Shown: positions 22,674 to 26,978 of the stretch, piece by piece
Layout: each line of letters begins with the position of its first letter
Numbering within the stretch: the stretch's first letter is position 1
Source: SZUA-378 sp036652815
Lineage (GTDB): Bacteria; Bacillota; Clostridia; Lachnospirales; Lachnospiraceae
Assembly: GCA_036652815.1 (NCBI GenBank)
Contig: JAVVVE010000030.1
Coordinates: 1-26,978, forward strand
DNA: 26,978 nucleotides
Direction of reading: 5' to 3'
Position numbers and translations under genes: made by a program
Notes under the pieces: model-generated
Databases searched by the model: none
Told to the model about the DNA's origin: nothing
What the model saw: the letters and a program-made list of their open reading frames with translations, nothing else

Positions 22674-24122
22674 ATGATAACATTTTTGATTGCCCTGGCC
22701 CTGTTGGTCATCGGGTACTTTACCTACGGAAAGGTTATGGAGCACGTCTTCCGCCCGGATGGGCGCCCAACCCCCGCCGTAACCATGGCGGATGGCGTAG
22801 ACTATGTGGAGATGCCAACCTGGAAGGTCTTCCTTATACAGCTACTCAACATCGCGGGAACCGGGCCTATCTTCGGGGCGCTGATGGGTGCGGTGTTCGG
22901 CCCTGTGGTGTTCCTATGGATCGTGTTCGGCTGCATCTTAGGCGGCGCCGTTCACGACTACTGTACTGGTATGATCTCCCTCCGTATGGGCGGTGCGTCG
23001 CTATCCGAAATCGTGGGCAAATACCTGGGAAACGGCATAAAACAGATTATGCGGGTATTTTCGGTTATTTTGATGATCTTGGTGGGCGCGGTGTTCGTTA
23101 CAAGCCCGGCCACTCTCATTGCCATGCTGACCCCGGAGGCACTGAATGTCCCCTTCTGGGTGGGTGTCATCCTCATTTACTATTTACTGGCAACTCTGCT
23201 GCCCATTGACAAGCTAATTGGCAAAATTTATCCCGTGTTTGGTGTTATTTTGATCCTTATGGTGGTAGGCGTGGCGGGGGGAATCCTCCTGGGCGGCTAC
23301 CAAATTCCGGAACTGACGCTGCAAAATCTCCATCCGAACGGGAAACCAATCTGGCCGTACATGTTCATCACAGTAGCCTGTGGCGCAGTGTCCGGTTTCC
23401 ATGCCACCCAGTCGCCCATGATGGCTCGATGTATGAAAAAAGAAGCGGACGGACGCCTTGTGTTTTACGGAGCCATGATTACCGAAGGTATCATTGCTCT
23501 CATCTGGGCTGCGGCAGGCGTGGCGTTTTACGGTTCCACGGGCGGCTTGCAGGCAGCGCTTTCCTCCTTAGGGCAGTCCGGCGTAGTCTACGATATTTCT
23601 ACCACACTTTTGGGTGTCGCTGGCGGGGCGCTAGCTGTGGTCGGCGTGGTGGTGTGCCCCATCACTAGCGGGGACACGGCCTTCCGCTCAGCCAGGATCA
23701 CTCTGGCTGACTGGTTCCACATTGACCAGAGCAAGCTTGGAAAACGACTGCTGCTGACCCTGCCGCTGCTGGCGATTGGTGCAGCGCTCACACAGCTTGA
23801 TTTTAATATTATCTGGCGTTATTTCTCCTGGAGCAACCAGACTCTCGCCATGATTTCCCTGTGGGCGGTGGCGGTCTATCTGCGCCAAAACTGCGGCAAG
23901 GCGAGCAGTCTTATGGCCGCCCTGCCTGCCGGGTTCATGTCGGCGGTATGCAGTACCTACATCCTGATGGCGGACGAGGGTCTGAAACTGGCGGGAAGAA
24001 TTGCCTATCCCATCGGTATTTTATCTGCGCTGATTTGCGCAGGAATCTTCTTCCTCCGCTGCTACCGCAAACCATTGACACCCAAACCAATCTTACACTC
24101 AAAAAAATATGTGTCTAAATAA
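22674..24122 (+). CDS. cstA: CstA-family carbon-starvation transporter, short form
   Basis: This 482-residue protein has about 13 hydrophobic segments and CstA-family signatures: LNIAGTGPIFGALMGAVFGP (about 59-78), the HDYCTGMISLRMGG stretch, the GFHATQSP stretch and the SGDTAFRSAR stretch. CstA/BtsT proteins import pyruvate or peptides by proton symport. The E. coli forms are about 700 residues; this is the shorter Firmicute form ending soon after the conserved core. The ATG at 22674 is preferred over one at 22662, which abuts AAAGGA. Its DNA is visibly GC-rich, with many GGC/CTG/GTG codons, unlike the AT-rich genes upstream, suggesting different ancestry. The 172-nt AT-rich gap before it shows no convincing promoter. 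Confidence 0.88.
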   Translation: MITFLIALALLVIGYFTYGKVMEHVFRPDGRPTPAVTMADGVDYVEMPTWKVFLIQLLNIAGTGPIFGALMGAVFGPVVFLWIVFGCILGGAVHDYCTGMISLRMGGASLSEIVGKYLGNGIKQIMRVFSVILMILVGAVFVTSPATLIAMLTPEALNVPFWVGVILIYYLLATLLPIDKLIGKIYPVFGVILILMVVGVAGGILLGGYQIPELTLQNLHPNGKPIWPYMFITVACGAVSGFHATQSPMMARCMKKEADGRLVFYGAMITEGIIALIWAAAGVAFYGSTGGLQAALSSLGQSGVVYDISTTLLGVAGGALAVVGVVVCPITSGDTAFRSARITLADWFHIDQSKLGKRLLLTLPLLAIGAALTQLDFNIIWRYFSWSNQTLAMISLWAVAVYLRQNCGKASSLMAALPAGFMSAVCSTYILMADEGLKLAGRIAYPIGILSALICAGIFFLRCYRKPLTPKPILHSKKYVSK

Positions 24123-24541
24123 TCCTAATATAAACAGATGTACGGGATAAAAATTTCGATAAATCAGTTTGTATTTTTTTGAAGAATACCCTTTTTTACC
24201 ATTGTATGTTGCAAGTAAACCTGCTATAGGAATATGTGTAAGATACCACCATTTGTTTTTACCAAGGAGCTTGTTAATATACATATCCAGTCCGCAGAAG
24301 TCATACCTTGACCAATGATAGATTAGAAGATAACAAGCACCAGATACCCACCAATATGCACCTTCATCCGTTCTGGATCTTTTTTTATATGTCTGTATCC
24401 TTCTACAACAAGAAATGCGTAGATCGGAAATGCAAATCTACCTATGCATCGAAAAATAAGCGCATTATCTAAAAATATAGTTCCCACATGGTCGCAGAGC
24501 ATAGTAACCATAGCAATAATTTGAAGAATAAATGTTGTCAT
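24099..24541 (-). pseudogene. TraX-like acyltransferase, frameshifted and internally deleted
   Basis: The N-terminal part (24541-24323) starts with a good TAGGAGG site and reads LQIIAMVTMLCDHVG then RCIGRFAFPIYAFLVVEGY, the TraX-family opening. It hits a stop after 72 residues. The C-terminal part continues in another frame (about 24325-24117) with YHWSRYDFCGLDMY and ends LLATYNGKKGYSSKK then NFYPVHLFILGLF, typical of the TraX end. Joined, they give about 140 residues against roughly 230 expected, so the middle is missing as well. TraX proteins are membrane acyltransferase-like; the E. coli member acetylates F pilin. The 3' end overlaps the end of cstA by about 24 nt. Confidence 0.7.
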
Positions 24542-24640
24542 TTGATTAGACCTCCTACCAAAGAATAATTAAACAATCTCCCAATTACACCCATTTTGTT
24601 ATCACTACAAGGTAACAAGGATTTTATTTATTGATTTACG

Positions 24641-24666
24641 CTCTCGGTTTTCCGAGAGTATTTTTA
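24641..24666 (+). terminator. Orphan intrinsic terminator
   Basis: CTCTCGG-TTTT-CCGAGAG is a perfect 7-bp stem followed by TATTTTT. It reads on the plus strand, but no intact plus-strand gene lies directly upstream, so it may be left from a lost gene. The rest of 24542-24719 shows nothing else. Confidence 0.6.
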
Positions 24667-24719
24667 TATATATTTATTGTACCCATTCGCGACTTTGTGG
24701 ATGCTTTTGCATGCGCTGT

Positions 24720-24900
24720 TTACTTTACACACTCAAATTCGGTAACGAGCCGGTCAAAGCGTGCGGTGAGTGCCACGATATAATCACCGTTTGAAGCATC
24801 CGGGTCGCCCGATTGAATGCGATCGGCGATGTTGCAGGCCACATGCCATCATGGACAGCACCATCACGAAAACCAGTAAAAGTGAAATGGTTCGTTTCAT
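24720..24900 (-). pseudogene. Small lipoprotein gene broken by a frameshift
   Basis: The frame from 24900 encodes MKRTISLLLVFVMVLSMMAC, a clear lipoprotein signal peptide with lipobox Cys20, but stops after 38 residues at 24784. A different frame continues with CNIADRIQSGDPDASNG then YIVALTARFDRLVTEFECVK and stops at 24720. One frameshift near 24838-24850 would join them into about 60 residues. GGAGG abuts the ATG directly, 8 nt after the phosphoesterase stop, so it belonged to that transcript. Decay or a sequencing error are both possible. The ancestral function is unknown. Confidence 0.6.
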
Positions 24901-24908
24901 CCTCCTTA

Positions 24909-25889
24909 TCATATGTTTTTCGTTCCTTTTATTTCGATGAAATCACTCAGCTTCTGGTTGACAAACTCGAACAAATCCATCGAGCCATATTTTGCCGCGA
25001 GACGTTCCGCCGAGATTCTGCCGCCGGCTTTTTTAGCGTGTCCGCCGCCCGAGCCGATTCCCTCGCACACAAAGGCGACTAGCAGGTTTGCCGGAATTTG
25101 GTTGTCACAGCTTCGGACGGATATTTGATATCCATTGTCCACCGCCGTATAGCAAAAGCTGACTGAAATCACGTCAACCTGTATCATAAAGTCACCGATG
25201 ATACCCAAAATTGACTGGTCACAGCGCATGGCGGACACAATAGCAAAGCGTTTTTGCGGGTCGAAATAATGCTCCTGCATGGCATCGCTGGCAATCATCA
25301 GCTCGGCTATCGTCATGTTGGATTTCATCAGCTTCTCAAACAGAGGGAGATCGCCCGAGAGAGCCATTCGCATCTCCATATCCTTTTCCTGATACAGGTC
25401 GTAAAAGGATGAAGTGTCGGTAAAAAGACCATACAGCAAGGCTATGCGCAAGGCCTCGTTGTCCTTTACATCATACCCCTCTTGCTCCAACAGCTCCCAT
25501 ACAACAGTAGAGCAGCTCTGGTAATCACTTTTGATGAGGACATGCGCATGCTCCTCCATGGATCGAATGTGATGATCGACCACGGCAACGGCAGGAGCCT
25601 CAAACCTTGCCACATTTCCCGCTCCATACTGGCCGTCCACCACAAGCAGCAGCTCTGTTTGCGGAAGTTCCTGCACATACCGAATCGGAATTTTGCACTG
25701 CTCTATCAGTAGCCGGAGGTTGTGTTTTTTAATTTGCTCCGCACCACTGTAAACAATTTCAGCCGCAGTGCCATGCTCCTTGAAGTAGCAGTAGAGGCCA
25801 AATGCGGATGCCAACGTATCGGAATCCGGGCTATTATGGCATTGGATGCAAATGCTCTTGTAGGATAAAAGCTGTTGTAAAAATCCCAT
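24909..25889 (-). CDS. DHH/DHHA1-family phosphoesterase (NrnA-like)
   Basis: This 326-residue protein has the DHH domain with CHNSPDSDTLASA (17-29; D22 and D24 metal ligands), LLVVDGQYG (about 85-93) and VVDHHIRS (about 107-114). The DHHA1 domain ends in the substrate-binding GSGGGHAKKAGG. The family includes NrnA, which degrades nanoRNA and pAp, and GdpP-type cyclic-dinucleotide hydrolases; without PAS/GGDEF or membrane parts this is the cytosolic NrnA-like kind. CGGAG lies about 6 nt before the ATG. It is read from one half of a symmetric divergent promoter shared with the membrane protein at 26141, and a broken lipoprotein gene follows in the same transcript. The precise substrate is uncertain. 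Confidence 0.85.
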   Translation of the reverse strand: MGFLQQLLSYKSICIQCHNSPDSDTLASAFGLYCYFKEHGTAAEIVYSGAEQIKKHNLRLLIEQCKIPIRYVQELPQTELLLVVDGQYGAGNVARFEAPAVAVVDHHIRSMEEHAHVLIKSDYQSCSTVVWELLEQEGYDVKDNEALRIALLYGLFTDTSSFYDLYQEKDMEMRMALSGDLPLFEKLMKSNMTIAELMIASDAMQEHYFDPQKRFAIVSAMRCDQSILGIIGDFMIQVDVISVSFCYTAVDNGYQISVRSCDNQIPANLLVAFVCEGIGSGGGHAKKAGGRISAERLAAKYGSMDLFEFVNQKLSDFIEIKGTKNI

Positions 25890-25943
25890 GTTTACTCCGT
25901 TCTTTTAGAAAAATAAAATTCTTGATTTTTTATATTTACACTC

Positions 25944-25977
25944 ATTATACAAAAAGAAGCGTCGGAAAAGTGTCGGG
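25944..25977 (-). promoter_or_regulatory. Left half of symmetric divergent promoter
   Basis: On the minus strand, the tandem 11-mers CCCGACACTTT and TCCGACGCTTC (25977-25956) are followed after exactly 6 nt by TATAAT (25949-25944). There is no -35 hexamer; the repeats occupy that place, as at promoters of OmpR/PhoB-type activators. The leader to the phosphoesterase ATG is about 48 nt. Confidence 0.7.
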
Positions 25978-26061
25978 GATTCAAAGAATATTTACAAAAT
26001 ACACGTGAAAAACCCTTTTTTATCTAAATCTCCCTAAATCTCCGACGCTTTTCCGACGCTT
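25957..26061. repeat. 25-bp inverted repeat flanking the divergent control region
   Basis: The left arm 25957-25981 and right arm 26037-26061 are complementary at 23 of 25 positions, with the two exceptions being G-U compatible. The 55-nt centre is AT-rich. The arms coincide with the promoter repeats, so this is better read as mirrored operators than as a mobile element. Confidence 0.85.
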
Positions 26062-26074
26062 TGTGTGTTATAAT
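26041..26074 (+). promoter_or_regulatory. Right half of symmetric divergent promoter
   Basis: TCCGACGCTTT is repeated exactly twice in tandem (26041-26062), followed after exactly 6 nt by TATAAT (26069-26074). It mirrors the left half base for base in layout and should drive the membrane protein gene at 26141. Confidence 0.7.
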
Positions 26075-26140
26075 TAAAAAAAAGAATTTGCTTTTCTACG
26101 CAAAAACAACAAAATCTGAAATATGACAGGAGAACTAACT

Positions 26141-26818
26141 ATGGAAACAACGAATTTGAATCCGGCAAAAGGTCTGCAAACAATCCGTAAGGCAAATATT
26201 TGGGCAATTATCGCCGTGGTGCTTGCTGCAATTGGTGGCATTATTATAGCGGTTGCGCAGTCTATGAGTGGGAACTGGGCACAGTATTTGGAACAATTAA
26301 AAAACACCAACAACATTGCCATGCTGGCTATTATATCCTGCGGCGCAATCATTTCTATGGTGAGCGTGGTTTTAATTTTGATTGCCCGTGTGAGAGAACT
26401 GATCGCTCTTATCAAACTATCAAAAATTCACACCGGCTACAAAACCGCTCTGATTTTGATCCTATCCAGTCTGGTGCTCTCGGGGGTTGTTACTTTGTTA
26501 CTTAATGGTGCAATCGGAAAAGCAGCCCTGCAAGCGCTTAATCTGTGCTTTATCGCTTCGGTTTATTTTATCATCGGTGCCACCGTGGAGTTCTTGCGCA
26601 ATCATGGCAATGATGAACTAGCCACAAAAGGACTCCGTGTGTGCAAGCTATATGTCGGCTGCAATGTGGTGGCGGTAGCTGCCGGCTTGCTTGCACTTCT
26701 GCCGGCATTGACGGTGGTGGCAGGCATCGTTACCTTGGTGACAGCTGTGTTACAGTTTGTGGCACTTTTAAAATACATTGGCTTTTTGGGTCACGCCGTT
26801 ACTGCACTGGAAAGCTAA
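26141..26818 (+). CDS. Integral membrane protein of unknown function
   Basis: The ATG at 26141 is chosen over one at 26123 because AGGAG sits 8 nt before it; the product is 225 residues. About five or six hydrophobic segments are visible (near 20-42, 62-84, 106-125, 132-150, 178-196 and 198-217), with short charged loops such as IARVRELIALIKLSK and EFLRNHGNDELATKGLR. There is no signal peptide, no recognised catalytic motif and no repeats. I do not recognise the family. It is read from the right half of the symmetric promoter and is followed after 39 nt by a charged, truncated protein with its own ribosome binding site, so the two are probably an operon. Confidence 0.75.
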   Translation: METTNLNPAKGLQTIRKANIWAIIAVVLAAIGGIIIAVAQSMSGNWAQYLEQLKNTNNIAMLAIISCGAIISMVSVVLILIARVRELIALIKLSKIHTGYKTALILILSSLVLSGVVTLLLNGAIGKAALQALNLCFIASVYFIIGATVEFLRNHGNDELATKGLRVCKLYVGCNVVAVAAGLLALLPALTVVAGIVTLVTAVLQFVALLKYIGFLGHAVTALES

Positions 26819-26857
26819 GCGAACGATTACAAGAAAGTAAAGAAGGAATCGAAAAAA

Positions 26858-26978
26858 GTGAGAAGCGCGGAACGAAAAAAAGAAACTTTTTTGTTGACCA
26901 GTGAAAATATGAACGAAGCGGCGAAGCGGCTTAATAAAGAATTAGAAGAATACGGGGAAAAAGAAGAACGTCTGCGTC
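26858..26978 (+). CDS. Start of a charged, helical protein cut by the window edge
   Basis: A GTG at 26858 has AAGGAA 9 nt upstream, and the frame stays open to the end of the window (40 residues). The visible part is rich in Lys, Glu and Arg, with NMNEAAKRLNKELEEYGEKE looking like an amphipathic or coiled-coil helix. The frame continues directly after the membrane protein's stop, so readthrough is formally possible but not needed. It is too short for a family call. An alternative ATG lies at internal residue 18. Confidence 0.55.
   Translation, partial: MRSAERKKETFLLTSENMNEAAKRLNKELEEYGEKEERLR

Noticed and set aside
22664..23209. 181-codon plus-strand frame inside cstA
   Set aside because: It is an alternative frame of GC-rich coding sequence with an arginine/glycine-rich low-sense product; the CstA frame is clearly right.
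25957..26061. The 25-bp inverted repeat as a miniature transposon or bidirectional terminator
   Set aside because: It lies between two divergent starts, has no target duplication or T-runs in the right places, and its arms match promoter repeats with identical spacing to both TATAAT boxes.

Overview
The window looks like chromosomal DNA from a gut Firmicute, most likely a Lachnospiraceae-type Clostridium. The grounds are AT-rich coding sequence, strong AGGAGG-type ribosome binding sites, consensus sigma-A promoters, and a gene set common in that group: GH112 phosphorylase, N-acetylhexosamine kinase, many AraC regulators, GGDEF membrane proteins and an iron-sulfur old-yellow-enzyme reductase. 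The species cannot be fixed from sequence alone. There is no CRISPR array, phage, intact insertion sequence or rRNA. Base composition shifts along the window: the cstA gene is visibly GC-rich, and broken genes sit at both ends of the window, so it reads as a mosaic.

Layout. 1-720: the 3' end of a YwaF-like membrane protein and an IS3-type transposase remnant. 757-2686: a GNAT acetyltransferase divergent from a MerR regulator, which is followed by a DUF1232 protein. The shared promoter has the classic MerR design of a 19-bp spacer holding a perfect palindrome. 2690-8092: a galacto-N-biose/lacto-N-biose salvage locus. A GH112 phosphorylase cleaves the disaccharide, an N-acetylhexosamine 1-kinase phosphorylates the released GlcNAc/GalNAc, and a sugar-1-phosphate nucleotidyltransferase probably activates it. 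An AraC regulator sits between the two transcription units, with candidate operators repeated in the control regions. 8275-9900: a SpoVB/MurJ-like flippase.

9895-14520: xylulokinase, a fucose/arabinose-isomerase-like enzyme and a DUF4867-like protein form an operon with an AraC gene upstream, probably for a pentose or deoxy sugar not identifiable here. 14504-15439: a DEDDh exonuclease with a zinc-ribbon-like tail. 15508-15591: tRNA-Leu(CAG). 15843-20318: two tandem membrane diguanylate cyclases, one with and one without the inhibitory I-site, then a large flavin/Fe-S reductase, all behind one good promoter. 20325-22501: an AraC regulator, a leader with a terminator-like hairpin, an unrecognised 79-residue protein and a PHP phosphoesterase. 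22674-24122: a short-form CstA transporter.

24099-24900: two decayed genes, a TraX-like acyltransferase and a small lipoprotein. 24909-26978: a DHH/DHHA1 phosphoesterase divergent from an unknown membrane protein and a truncated charged protein. The control region between them is almost perfectly symmetric: on each side a tandem 11-bp repeat lies exactly 6 nt from a consensus TATAAT. This is the most striking uncatalogued structure in the window. No wholly new defence or mobile system was found.
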